From NCBI RefSeq assembly GCF_023218075.1, contig NZ_JALPTB010000044.1:1-55638 (forward strand): a stretch of 55,638 nucleotides of DNA. Direction: 5' to 3'. Origin of the DNA: Rhodococcus sp. HM1. Lineage in GTDB: Bacteria; Actinomycetota; Actinomycetes; Mycobacteriales; Mycobacteriaceae. How positions within the stretch are numbered: position 1 is the stretch's first letter; each line of letters opens with the position of its first letter. Below the pieces are notes generated by a model. That model had not been told where the DNA came from, ran no database searches, and saw only the letters and a list, made by a program, of their open reading frames with translations. The translations under genes were made by a program, and so were the position numbers. Below are positions 33,067-42,054 of the stretch, in pieces.

Positions 33067-36000
33067 GCCGGGGTGCCCATCGCAACTCGGGTCGCGCGGG
33101 AATCGAGTGCGGCGAATACGTGGGCGAGGTGGACGAAGTGGGTCCAGTCCGAGCGGATCAGTTCGATGTCGTCGGCCATCTTCACGATGAACCGGCGGGC
33201 CTGATCGAGGTGGTCGGTGTCGGTGTCCTCGTCGAGGGTATCTTCCCCGCCGCCCCCGAGATCGGCCAACAGCGCTTCGTAGCCTTCCCCCGAGGGCAAG
33301 TTCAACAATTTGAGGGCGCCGTCGATGGCGTGGGTGTTGCCGCCGAGATCGCCGATGATGACCTCATAGGTCAGTGCGGACTTGTCGTCGCTGCCGTCGA
33401 CTCCGAGATAGTCATCGGGTAGCTGTGAGCACACGAGGGCGCGGACTTTGTATTTGCGGCTGTCGCGGGCGATACGCAGGTTCAGAGTGCGGCCGGCGCC
33501 GGTCTGTTCGAGATACTTGTTCTCGTCGAGGAACAGCACCTTGCGCTCGAAGCGCGGTAGCTCGTAGACGAGGCGGTTCGCCAGCCACGCAGCCATGTGC
33601 ATCAGCGGGCCGGCCATGCGTTGCTGCGGGGTCCACTGCGCCGGATCGGTGCCGGTAGGTGGGAGCTGCAAGCCGGGCATCGTCAACACCGTCAGGCGAA
33701 TGGTGTTGTCGACGATGTCCTCCGGCTCGCCGGTGGCGGCGCGTTCGGGGAAGAGCACGCGTGCTTCGGCGAGATCGGCCATCATCGACAGCTCTTGATG
33801 CACGCTGCGCGCGCAGGTGCGCAGCTCGACGTTCTCGTCGTCACGGCCGAGCGCGGCGATCGCGTCGAGGACTTCGCGCAGGTTGTGGTGCCGCCCGCCG
33901 CCGACGGTGTTCGCCGCGGTCTGTAGGACGGTTTCGGTCCACTCGTGCTCGAGGCGGGCAGGGGAGAGCATCATCTTCAGCACCGACACCGCCACCGAGA
34001 TCCGCTCGGCCTGCGCGGCCCGTATGTCGGCCTCGTACTGGGCGCGGACGGCGGCGACCGGATCGGCATCGTCGGCGTAATCCGGATTGGACGGGTCGTA
34101 GTCGGGGTCGTCGCGCCGCGGATCGACGATCACCCGGTACGGATTCAAGGAGCCGGGTCGGGAGGTGCGACCGGTCAACGCTTGGACATCGGCGACACTG
34201 CGGAACTCGGACAGCTGCGCGAGTTTCTTGAGCGGTCCGGACGGGTCGAGCACCACCCCGTAGGCCCCGGCACGCACCGCCTGGTAGACGAGCATCCCGG
34301 CGAGGAACGTCTTGCCCGATCCGGGCACCGCGACGATCGGGGTCAGACCCGACTTGTGCTTCTTCTCGTGCGCGGCGAACAGATCCCACACCGCCGGTCG
34401 CGGTGCGATCGAGGCGGTCTCGCCGATCACCACGCCGGTGCGGTCCCCGATCCGGTCACCGACCGCAGCCATCCCGGCGGAGACGGCTTCGACACTCATG
34501 CGCCGGCAGTGCGCGATATTCGCCAGCGGCTCGCCCGGGATGAACTCGCGCAGCAACTGGTACTGCCCGTGCTCTTGCTCAAGGCGGATGCGCGGGGCAT
34601 ACATCTCCTGCAGCATCGACACCTTCTGCTTCGCTTCCTCCGGCGTGGAGCCGACGACAAGGACGCGGTACCAACCCTCGGTGCGCACCGACAACCCGGA
34701 GTGGTCGTCTTCGATGTCGGAGATCACCCGCTGCGCAAGTGCGTGTTGTTCGGCGAGTTCCTGCGGTGGGACCTGGTCGTGTTCGACGGTGTAGTGGTCG
34801 AACTGCGCCTCGATGCGCGCGGTGAGCCGGCGCAGACTCCGGACGGTCTGGCTCTTGGTCTTCAGCCGGAGGCGTTCGGACCATTCGAGCGGTTCACCGG
34901 ACGAGTCACCAATGACCTGCCAGGGCAACATCTTCTCCGGGACCGGTAGCGGTGCCATGCGCCCAACCGTGAGGACGATGGCGTAGCCGATGTAGTCGCG
35001 GCCACCGACCTGACCACGCACGGTGGTGTACCCGTCTCCGGGGGTCAATTCCAGGTCGGTGAGGTCTTCGAGCGCGGCGACATCGGAGTGTTCCCAGTTC
35101 CCGCCGCCGGAGATCACGCCCTCGGCATCGAGAGGTAACCCGAGCGAGGCCGAGCGCAGCAGCAGATAGTCCATCTGCGCGGCGGTGGCGGGCTTGGCGC
35201 GCACCCCCTGTCCCGAAAGGATGCGTTCGATCGCGGCGAGATGATCGGCGAGCGCCTTCTGCTCGCCCAGGAACGCCGTGCGCGCCCACGAGCGGACCAG
35301 CTTCGCGACGCGTCCGAGCAGCGGTGCATCGACGACCGGTAGTAGCCATTCGGAGACGGTGTCGAGTCCGACGGCGAGCGTGGAGCGCGGTGGCAGTTCG
35401 ATGCCCCAGTAGCGGCCCTTCAGGGTGGGGTTGCCCCACAGCATCGCGTGCTGCTGACCACGCAGATAATCCGACCACGACAACGCACCGGGAACATCCG
35501 GGATCGGTTCGGCCCACCCGTCGTGCGCTTGCGCCCACTGGCGCACCGGCCACGGGGTACGCACCAGACGGCGGTGCAGACCGGTCACGCCGGCTTCGGC
35601 GAGGTTCGCCAGCACCAGCGCTTCGTTTTGGATGTAGCGGCGCTGCCGGGCTACCGGGCGCATATTCCACGGTCCCGGCGGTTGCACGAACCACGCCGTG
35701 GACTGGGTGCGGGTGCGGGTGATGTTGCCTTCCACCCCGACCAGCTGCAGACGCACTGCCTTGCGTGCACGCTCGGCGCGCTTGGCCGCCGCCTTGGACT
35801 GGCGGGTGAACTCCGCGTCGGTGCCGGTTCTCGTGCCGCGCTTCGTGCGTCCGCGCGTGCGCTTGCCGGCTGGTGCGTCTGCCTCGACTGGAGCGGTCGG
35901 GGCGACCGCTGCAGCGGGTGCGGTGATGCTGCTGTCGGGCACTTGGGACCACGCCAACTCCGACGGTGGCGGGGCGGACGCTGTGGTGGGGGAGTGGGTG

Positions 36001-36125
36001 CGATGGGCGGCGATCGCGGCGGCCCACGACGGAGGCAACGCACCCGGCGGCACCACGGTCGGTTCGGGGTCGTCGAAGTTCGGATCGAACAGCGCGGCGA
36101 TGTCGTTGTCAGGCTGCACAGGCAT
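33063..36125 (-). CDS. VirB4-like T4SS ATPase
   Basis: About 1020 residues from ATG 36125. After an acidic/Pro/Ala-rich N terminus and a basic segment (KRTRGRTKRGTRTG), residues of about 110-500 form the N-terminal VirB4-type domain. The C-terminal motor has Walker A (VAVPGSGKTFLAGML) and Walker B (RKVLFLDENKYL), plus LVCSQLPDDYLG as a sensor-like segment, typical of VirB4/TraC/ConE ATPases that energise the conjugation channel. Length is at the upper end for the family. It overlaps the small membrane protein gene upstream by 17 bp and the VirB6-like gene downstream by 4 bp. Confidence 0.9.
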   Translation of the reverse strand: MPVQPDNDIAALFDPNFDDPEPTVVPPGALPPSWAAAIAAHRTHSPTTASAPPPSELAWSQVPDSSITAPAAAVAPTAPVEADAPAGKRTRGRTKRGTRTGTDAEFTRQSKAAAKRAERARKAVRLQLVGVEGNITRTRTQSTAWFVQPPGPWNMRPVARQRRYIQNEALVLANLAEAGVTGLHRRLVRTPWPVRQWAQAHDGWAEPIPDVPGALSWSDYLRGQQHAMLWGNPTLKGRYWGIELPPRSTLAVGLDTVSEWLLPVVDAPLLGRVAKLVRSWARTAFLGEQKALADHLAAIERILSGQGVRAKPATAAQMDYLLLRSASLGLPLDAEGVISGGGNWEHSDVAALEDLTDLELTPGDGYTTVRGQVGGRDYIGYAIVLTVGRMAPLPVPEKMLPWQVIGDSSGEPLEWSERLRLKTKSQTVRSLRRLTARIEAQFDHYTVEHDQVPPQELAEQHALAQRVISDIEDDHSGLSVRTEGWYRVLVVGSTPEEAKQKVSMLQEMYAPRIRLEQEHGQYQLLREFIPGEPLANIAHCRRMSVEAVSAGMAAVGDRIGDRTGVVIGETASIAPRPAVWDLFAAHEKKHKSGLTPIVAVPGSGKTFLAGMLVYQAVRAGAYGVVLDPSGPLKKLAQLSEFRSVADVQALTGRTSRPGSLNPYRVIVDPRRDDPDYDPSNPDYADDADPVAAVRAQYEADIRAAQAERISVAVSVLKMMLSPARLEHEWTETVLQTAANTVGGGRHHNLREVLDAIAALGRDDENVELRTCARSVHQELSMMADLAEARVLFPERAATGEPEDIVDNTIRLTVLTMPGLQLPPTGTDPAQWTPQQRMAGPLMHMAAWLANRLVYELPRFERKVLFLDENKYLEQTGAGRTLNLRIARDSRKYKVRALVCSQLPDDYLGVDGSDDKSALTYEVIIGDLGGNTHAIDGALKLLNLPSGEGYEALLADLGGGGEDTLDEDTDTDHLDQARRFIVKMADDIELIRSDWTHFVHLAHVFAALDSRATRVAMGTPA

Positions 36126-36519
36126 CGGTGGAGTTCCCTTCGTACGACGTCGCGGCACCGGTACTCCGCGAGGTGTGGAACGCAGCAGGGATGCGGAGCA
36201 CGACGGTCTGACCCGCCTTCGGTGGGCGCGGCGCGATCAGGTCGTTCCACGCCGCTGTGATCACCGAGCGCAATGGACGGTCGGCGTTGACGTACTTCGT
36301 CACCCGCGCGGTGATCACCACGCCGATCGCGACGATGAGCACGAGAGATTGGAAACCGAGCGGGACGTGCACGATCGCGCGTGCGACGACGAAGACCGCG
36401 GCGGTGATGACGGTGCCGAGTCCGACCGCCCCGTAGCGGAGCCGGAACGGCAATGTGAAGCCAGTCGGGCCGAGATAGTGACGGTCCACGCGGTGCAGCA
36501 TGTCGTCGTTGTCGATCAC
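36109..36519 (-). CDS. Small T4SS membrane protein (PrgI/TcpE-like)
   Basis: 136 residues. A polar start (MIDNDDMLHRVDRHYLGPTG) is followed by two closely spaced membrane helices (AVGLGTVITAAVFVVARAIV and QSLVLIVAIGVVITA), then a soluble tail. In Gram-positive transfer operons a small two-helix PrgI/VirB3-like protein normally precedes the VirB4 ATPase, which matches this position. Assignment is by topology and context. Confidence 0.68.
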   Translation of the reverse strand: MIDNDDMLHRVDRHYLGPTGFTLPFRLRYGAVGLGTVITAAVFVVARAIVHVPLGFQSLVLIVAIGVVITARVTKYVNADRPLRSVITAAWNDLIAPRPPKAGQTVVLRIPAAFHTSRSTGAATSYEGNSTDACAA

Positions 36520-36567
36520 GGACGATCTCTCCCATCCATTGGCTGTCGGGCGGTGCTTGCGCGGTGG

Positions 36568-36876
36568 TCAGACCTGGATGCCGATCAGGCCGAGGAGCCA
36601 GTTGCCGATACCGGTGGCTGCGGTGGTGTTCGTCGCGATGCCCAGATACGCCATGCCCACCAGTGACAGGCCGCCGACGGTGACGACCTTCGACAAGTTG
36701 CCGCGCAGGCCACCCATCAACACCACGCACGCGATGAGCACGAGGATGGTGAAGACGATGTTGTCTTCGATCCAGGCGCGCACCCCGGTCGTGTTGACCT
36801 CGGTGGTCTGGGCCAGCACGTCACCGCGCGGGACGGTCGTGATCGCCAATTCGGCAAAGCTTGACGCGAGAGACAT
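36568..36876 (-). CDS. Small T4SS membrane protein (VirB2-pilin-like topology)
   Basis: 102 residues from ATG 36876; longer frames upstream are not family-like. It has two hydrophobic helices (NIVFTILVLIACVVLMGGLR and VTVGGLSLVGMAYLGIAT) and a short Gly-rich C terminus (GIGNWLLGLIGIQV). First gene of the minus-strand transfer operon. Size and two-helix layout resemble VirB2/TrbC-type subunits, but sequence alone cannot confirm a pilin role. Confidence 0.62.
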   Translation of the reverse strand: MSLASSFAELAITTVPRGDVLAQTTEVNTTGVRAWIEDNIVFTILVLIACVVLMGGLRGNLSKVVTVGGLSLVGMAYLGIATNTTAATGIGNWLLGLIGIQV

Positions 36877-37390
36877 GAGCACTCCAGTGACGGGTTCGGT
36901 CGTACGCCCGAGAGGCGACGGCCGAGAACGTAAAACGAAGAGGCAATCTCGGCCAAGCAGGTGACCGCGCATCCGGCGCGGATCCGCCGCGGTCGGTGGA
37001 CAGATCGCGCGTAAGAAACCCGCCTCGACAAATGAGGCCGGAGGGTACTGCCCAGCACGCGCGGTTGAGGTTGTGCAGCAGCGAGGTTCACGCACTCGAA
37101 GTCAGCACGGACGTTGTGGTGGTTCGTCGGTGCGCCGTCGTGCTTGTGCTGTGGCGGCACGGGGGAGTGCTCACAGTGGTGCCGGCTGCGCATAGGTCGA
37201 TGCCGATACACGCGGTGTGGGAAGCGCGTTCGTCAGGCGGCGATCGGATCGTCGGAGACAGTCCGCTGCCCGAGCGTTGCCCGAGCGCGCATCGAACAGC
37301 GCTCGACTGAGCGCGTGAACACAGCGGTGGATTCGAGCGATCGATCCGAGCGCCCGATACAGCGCCTGCGACGCGTACCCCTTACGGGGT

Positions 37391-37420
37391 CACTCCCCCC
37401 GGCGTTCCTTGGGGGGAGTG
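37391..37420. repeat. Perfect inverted repeat, candidate transfer-origin hairpin
   Basis: CACTCCCCCC and GGGGGGAGTG flank a 10-base loop (GGCGTTCCTT). It is preceded by ACCCCTTACGGGGT, a second hairpin. No T-run follows, and no gene ends nearby that would need a terminator. Confidence 0.6.
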
Positions 37421-37540
37421 TAATCCAGAATTGCGCCGGGCGCCAACGCTATTCGCAGACGTCCATGTCGGACGCTATTCGGAGCGCTGGATGCGCCGGC
37501 GATGTACATCCTAGATAACTGCACGGTTCGACGGCGTGGG

Positions 37541-37600
37541 GAGCGCTCGACACAGCGCATGCGAGCACGAGTGCACACGCTCGGTCGAGCGCTCGACACA
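37541..37600. repeat. 14-bp direct repeats GAGCGCTCGACACA (two copies)
   Basis: Copies start at 37541 and 37587. The second lies within the palindrome GTCGAGCGCTCGAC (37584-37597). Related AGCGCTCGAC is at 37298. Candidate binding sites for a transfer or partition protein. Confidence 0.6.
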
Positions 37601-37894
37601 CCGGTACGCAACCGGTGGATGGGACGCAGGAATGAGCGCTCGCCGCAGTGCTGTACGAGCCACGTGCTCAACGCTGTTCACGGTGCTGAACCCGGCTCGT
37701 TCTCGATGCGCCTCGAACATGTTGGACCGCAACCTGATCGGTCAGCGCTGTCACGCACCGGAACGTGAACCGTTCACCCGATGCGGAACAGGGTCACCTG
37801 CTTGGTGAAAACCTGAGCCCTCTGCCACGGTGCTCGCACACACCGCACCGGACGACATCCGGATCGGCGCCACCGCGAGCGAAAGGCACAGGCA

Positions 37895-40051
37895 GTGAGC
37901 GGAACTCCCGACCCTCTCAAGGACTGGCTTGTCGCTGCCTGGCGCGACACGTTCGGCGACACCACTACCGCTCAAGGCGGTCGCGTCGGCGAGGACGGCC
38001 GCACGTCGCGGGTGCCGCGCTTCGTGCCGGTCTCGCCGTTCACGGCGGTACCTGCCGCGGCGGCCTTCGCCAGCTCCCATCTCATTGCCGCCGCAGCCGG
38101 CAACCAGGCCGCGATCGACGTGCTGACCGGGCTGCACGACTACCGATGGCCACTGACAGTGGTGACCGCACCGCTGATCGGCCTCGACCTTGTCCGTCAT
38201 CGCGCTCGCCGCTGGTCACAGATGCTCGAAGCGATGGTCCAACAGAGCACCGGCCACACACCCACGAAAATCTCCGTTCCGCTGCCCATGAGCGGACGCA
38301 CGATGCGCCGCGCAACCATCACGCTGCCGCGCGGGGCGGTGATCCGGCCCAAGCAGTTCGAGCAGCTCTCCCGAGCGGTCGAATCAGCCTTCGACACCGA
38401 GTTGTGGGCGATGACGGTCCGGCACGACGCACACCGCGACCGCCTGGTCCTCACACGCACTGCAATCGCCCCGGATACCCGCAGCGAACGACAGAAGGTC
38501 CTGCAGGACGCGCTCGATGCCGCCTCGATCTTCAAAAGCCCCAAGGTCAGCGTCGACACCACCGACGACAGCGGCATCGAGACCAGCTACCGAATCGCCT
38601 TCGCCAAGTCGATGAACGCCGGTGCCCCCGCTTTTCAGGCCAAGGTCGACGAAGCCCTCGCCTCTCTGGCCGGCCCCCACGAGTCCGGACGCCACTGGAC
38701 CTGCGACTGGTACCCGAACAAGGGCTATCTGGTGATGCGGTTGGTCACCGCCATGCCCGACCGCGTCGACCATCCCCTCGAACTGGTCGATGAGAACCTG
38801 CGACACCTGCCCTACGCGACCGGTGCCGCCGACCGCATCATGTACTGGGATGTGTCGACCAGCTCCAACAAACCGCACTGCCTGATCGTCGGCCCCACCG
38901 GTGGCGGCAAGACCTCGGTGATCCGCACCCTGCTCACCGAGGCGGCGCGCCGCGGGATCCCGTTCGTCGGGGTCGATCCGAAGATGATCGAACTCGACGG
39001 CCTCGAGGGCTATCCGGGGTGCGGGGCGATCATCTACGACGCGCTGCGCGCGGCGATGTTCGTGCGCGCCCTGCACACGGAGATGATGGCGCGCAACGCC
39101 TACATCCATCAGATGAAGATCGAAGGCTCACAGTTGCCGCTGATGATCGCGGTGCTCGACGAATTCTTCATTCTCTCCGGCAAGTGGCAGCGCCTGGCCA
39201 AGACCGGCGACGACGACACCAAGGCGCAGCTCAAAGAACTCGATCCGCTCGGCGCGTGGGCGGATCTGGCGGTGCTCGCGCGCTCTGCCGGCATCCGATT
39301 GTTGCTCGGTGTGCAGCGTCCGGATGCGTCGCTGTTCGGCGGCGCCTCGGGTAATGCGCGTGACAACTTCGGCACCCGCATTTCGCTCGGGAACCTCTCG
39401 CAGGACGGCGCGCTGATGATGTGGGGCGACTCCACCGTCGGGCGGGAGGTCGATACCTCGGTCAAGGGCCGCGGTATCGCGCTCGGTGACGATGGGTCCC
39501 CGGTCGATGCGCAGATGTGGTGGACCCCGAATGTGGACCGGCACCCGAACAAGTGGAACCAACTGTCGACGAGCGAAAAAGCGATCATCGACGGCCTGAT
39601 ACCGGTCGAGGCGCCGCAGTTCACCTGCTACTCGCCGGAACTGGCCGACTTCATCGAATCCGAACGCGCCCTGGCCCGGCGTGCACGCAGCCACGGCAGC
39701 GTCCCCGAACCCATCGTCCTCGGCGGCGCGGAGACGGGGGAGACCGGTGCGGTGTCGATGACCAAGACCGGCGCTGGATTTGTACCGCAACCGGAGGCCG
39801 AGGATGACGATTTCGCCGATGTCATCCCGGCCTCGAGCGTGACCGCCGGACAGACCGTGCTCATCGACAACGAGGACGGCGAGCTGGTGCCGGTCACCGC
39901 CTCGGCGGTCGACGTGCGCCGCGGCACCCGGGGCGAGGTTGTCGAGACCGTCCTGACCGTCGGCACCGGCCGCGTGAAAACCCGCATCACCTTCGACGCG
40001 ACCGGTGTCGTCGTCCTGCCCGAACCCGACCTCGTCGACCAGCCCGCGTGA
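37895..40051 (+). CDS. FtsK/SpoIIIE (TcpA-like) coupling or translocase ATPase
   Basis: 718 residues from GTG 37895, with GAAAGG ten bases upstream. Weak hydrophobic segments near the N terminus (AAAAFASSHLIAAAAG, LTVVTAPLIGLDLV) precede a soluble region and then an FtsK/HerA motor with Walker A (IVGPTGGGKTSVI) at about residue 333 and Walker B (LMIAVLDEFFI). ARSAGIRLLLGVQRPDAS is the sensor-like segment typical of FtsK/TraB/TcpA proteins. It should bring plasmid DNA to the secretion channel. It starts the plus-strand operon divergent from the T4SS operon. No C-terminal winged-helix gamma domain is obvious. Confidence 0.88.
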   Translation: MSGTPDPLKDWLVAAWRDTFGDTTTAQGGRVGEDGRTSRVPRFVPVSPFTAVPAAAAFASSHLIAAAAGNQAAIDVLTGLHDYRWPLTVVTAPLIGLDLVRHRARRWSQMLEAMVQQSTGHTPTKISVPLPMSGRTMRRATITLPRGAVIRPKQFEQLSRAVESAFDTELWAMTVRHDAHRDRLVLTRTAIAPDTRSERQKVLQDALDAASIFKSPKVSVDTTDDSGIETSYRIAFAKSMNAGAPAFQAKVDEALASLAGPHESGRHWTCDWYPNKGYLVMRLVTAMPDRVDHPLELVDENLRHLPYATGAADRIMYWDVSTSSNKPHCLIVGPTGGGKTSVIRTLLTEAARRGIPFVGVDPKMIELDGLEGYPGCGAIIYDALRAAMFVRALHTEMMARNAYIHQMKIEGSQLPLMIAVLDEFFILSGKWQRLAKTGDDDTKAQLKELDPLGAWADLAVLARSAGIRLLLGVQRPDASLFGGASGNARDNFGTRISLGNLSQDGALMMWGDSTVGREVDTSVKGRGIALGDDGSPVDAQMWWTPNVDRHPNKWNQLSTSEKAIIDGLIPVEAPQFTCYSPELADFIESERALARRARSHGSVPEPIVLGGAETGETGAVSMTKTGAGFVPQPEAEDDDFADVIPASSVTAGQTVLIDNEDGELVPVTASAVDVRRGTRGEVVETVLTVGTGRVKTRITFDATGVVVLPEPDLVDQPA

Positions 40052-40174
40052 TGCTCCGACATCGCGCTGTGCGAGCGCCGGATTACTGCTGAACAGCCGC
40101 GGTGACTCGCCTCGCCTCAACCGTCCGTCACCTCCTTGAATCGCCCAGCAACCACTACCCGGAAGGACCGCCCG

Positions 40175-40525
40175 ATGACCCGTCGCATTTCCCAATCGAT
40201 CACCCCCACTGCCGAGGACGTTGCCGCGCTGCGCGGACCGTTCGTGTCCAAGGGCGCCAACGATCCGGTGATCAAGGCCCTGCGCGACTACTTCAAGGCG
40301 ACGTCGCCGGTGTGGCTGGCCAAGCTCGACGAACGGCAAGAACTCACGCGCGAGCGCCTCGCCGAGATCCGCGACGCCGCCACCAAGCGCCGTGTGGTGA
40401 TCGAAGCGCTGCCCGACGGCAAGGCCCGCGACACAGCCCTCGACGAGCTGGCGCAAACCGAGTCCGTCGTCGACGAGATGGACACCGCACTGGCCGGCGC
40501 CGGTGCCTTCGGCGGGACCAACTAA
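40175..40525 (+). CDS. Small helical hypothetical protein of the transfer operon
   Basis: 116 residues from ATG 40175 behind GGAAGGA. The product is highly charged and helical (LDERQELTRERLAEIRDAAT) and likely a coiled coil, without hydrophobic segments. It lies between the FtsK-like and ParA-like genes, two bases before the latter's start. Possibly an accessory factor of one of those ATPases; no family recognised. Confidence 0.68.
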   Translation: MTRRISQSITPTAEDVAALRGPFVSKGANDPVIKALRDYFKATSPVWLAKLDERQELTRERLAEIRDAATKRRVVIEALPDGKARDTALDELAQTESVVDEMDTALAGAGAFGGTN

Positions 40526-40527
40526 CG

Positions 40528-41940
40528 ATGGCGCCGACCGTCGAGATCGAAGCGACCTCCGCGACGACAGCACGCGCGACGCTCACCGGTGTCGATGTAC
40601 CGCCGATGGACCTGGCCGCGACCGAGGACAAGGCCCTCGCGGCTGTCGTGCACGAGTTCGTATGCACGCTCGCGGTGAAGCAGCAGGCCGCCGTCGAGGT
40701 GATCTACCGGACGGGCAAAGACACGCGGTTTCTCACGGTCGGCCCCGACGGCAAACTCACCGAAAGTGCTCCGAGCGTGCCCATTCCGGTCGTCAAGACC
40801 GAACTCGAACCGGCCGCCGCAGAACCGGTTACCGCCGCGCCGACCGGACCGGTGACCGTGGCGGCCGACCCGATCACCTACGAGACACCCGCACAGAATG
40901 TTCCCAAGGCCTCCCAGGAGCCTGCAGAGCCCGCGCCGGCACCCATTCCGGGACCGACGTCCACACGGCCTACGCGATCGGTCACAGAGCCGCTCAGCGC
41001 TCCGTTCGATGCACTGTCTGCGTTGTCCGCACCCCGTGTGGATCCCGCGACCAGTGCACCTGCCCAGAGTGGTGTTCGCGGACGCGTCAACGCGATGTTC
41101 GGCCTGAAGCTCGCACCGAAAGCGGACTCGCGCGAGATACGGTTGCGGAGCGCGCAGACATCGATCGGCCGCCCACTGCCGGAGGGCGCGCTCATCACCG
41201 TCGCCAACGTCAAAGGCGGCGTCGGCAAAACCCCGATGGCCATCGGCCTGGCCGAAACCATCGCCGAACACCGCGGTCCCGCCACAATCGCGTGCCTGGA
41301 TCTCGGAGAGATCGGCGGCAGCTTCACCGACCGTGTGGCCGTCCCACCGGCCGCAGGGCAGGACGCGGCAACCCTGCTCACCGATCTGAGCGACACCGCG
41401 CATCAGGTGCGCCCGTCCACGCTCACCCGCTACCTGACCCGCCAACCGTGCGGCTCCTACATGGTTGCCGGACCGACCGGCACTGCGACGCCGTTGAACT
41501 ATGACGATGCCGCCACACTGGCGTCGATCCTCGGACGTCACTACGACGTTCTGGTTGCTGATACCGGCAACTCCAGCCATGCCGGTAGCTGGCGGTGGGC
41601 GATCGCGTCCGCGCACGCGGTGATCGTTCCGGTGCCGTTGCGCCGCGACAGTGCGGTGGCAGCGCGACACACCCTCGCCGCGATGGCCACGGTCCGCCCC
41701 GACGCACTCGCCCGCACTGTCGTGGTCATCACCGACGGTCCCGGCGATGTGCCGATGGTCGAAACCGACGCCGTCGACGCGTTCTCCGCGCTCGGTGTGC
41801 CGGTGTGCCGGATGCCGTTCGAGCCGCTGTTCGCCTCCGGTGAGCGCATCACCCTCAGCGGGCTGCGGCGCGACACCTGCGATGCGTTGACCGTCCTCGC
41901 CGCCACCGTCATCGACCTGATCGCAGATGCCGTGGACTGA
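40528..41940 (+). CDS. ParA/MinD-like ATPase with long N-terminal extension
   Basis: 470 residues. The first 200 or so are Ala/Pro/Thr-rich and probably unstructured after a short N-terminal domain (VHEFVCTLAVKQQAAVEVIY). The deviant Walker A VANVKGGVGKTPMAIG follows at about residue 228, then IACLDLGEIGGSF and a Walker-B-like VLVADTGN. The last Walker A residue is Pro where most ParA proteins have Thr, which may affect nucleotide handling. A ParA-type protein here could partition the plasmid or position the transfer apparatus, as in actinobacterial conjugation or type VII systems. No separate ParB gene is visible in the window. Confidence 0.82.
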   Translation: MAPTVEIEATSATTARATLTGVDVPPMDLAATEDKALAAVVHEFVCTLAVKQQAAVEVIYRTGKDTRFLTVGPDGKLTESAPSVPIPVVKTELEPAAAEPVTAAPTGPVTVAADPITYETPAQNVPKASQEPAEPAPAPIPGPTSTRPTRSVTEPLSAPFDALSALSAPRVDPATSAPAQSGVRGRVNAMFGLKLAPKADSREIRLRSAQTSIGRPLPEGALITVANVKGGVGKTPMAIGLAETIAEHRGPATIACLDLGEIGGSFTDRVAVPPAAGQDAATLLTDLSDTAHQVRPSTLTRYLTRQPCGSYMVAGPTGTATPLNYDDAATLASILGRHYDVLVADTGNSSHAGSWRWAIASAHAVIVPVPLRRDSAVAARHTLAAMATVRPDALARTVVVITDGPGDVPMVETDAVDAFSALGVPVCRMPFEPLFASGERITLSGLRRDTCDALTVLAATVIDLIADAVD

Positions 41941-42054
41941 TCCGTTGGCCCGGAACAACCTTCGGACCGGACGTGCGGTGCTCCACCCCAGCTTTTCCCT
42001 GTTTCCCACCAGACCCGGCCTCCTGGGAGGCCGACACACGAAAGGCACCCTTCG

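Larger units (their letters stand above)
36877..37894. other. Repeat-rich intergenic region between divergent transfer operons (oriT/clt-like)
   Basis: About 1 kb without a convincing gene. It holds a perfect 10-bp-stem hairpin (37391-37420) with a smaller ACCCC/GGGGT hairpin just before it. A 14-bp repeat GAGCGCTCGACACA occurs at 37541 and 37587, the second inside the perfect palindrome GTCGAGCGCTCGAC. AGCGCT cores recur near 37298, 37483, 37635 and 37744, and ACGCTATTCG occurs twice (37446 and 37472). Local composition is less GC-rich than the flanking genes. It should carry both operon promoters and is the best candidate for the cis-acting transfer site. Confidence 0.6.

Noticed and set aside
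37541..37600. Short repeats that might be a CRISPR array
   Set aside because: Only two copies of the 14-mer, within an already palindromic context, no regular spacers and no cas genes.
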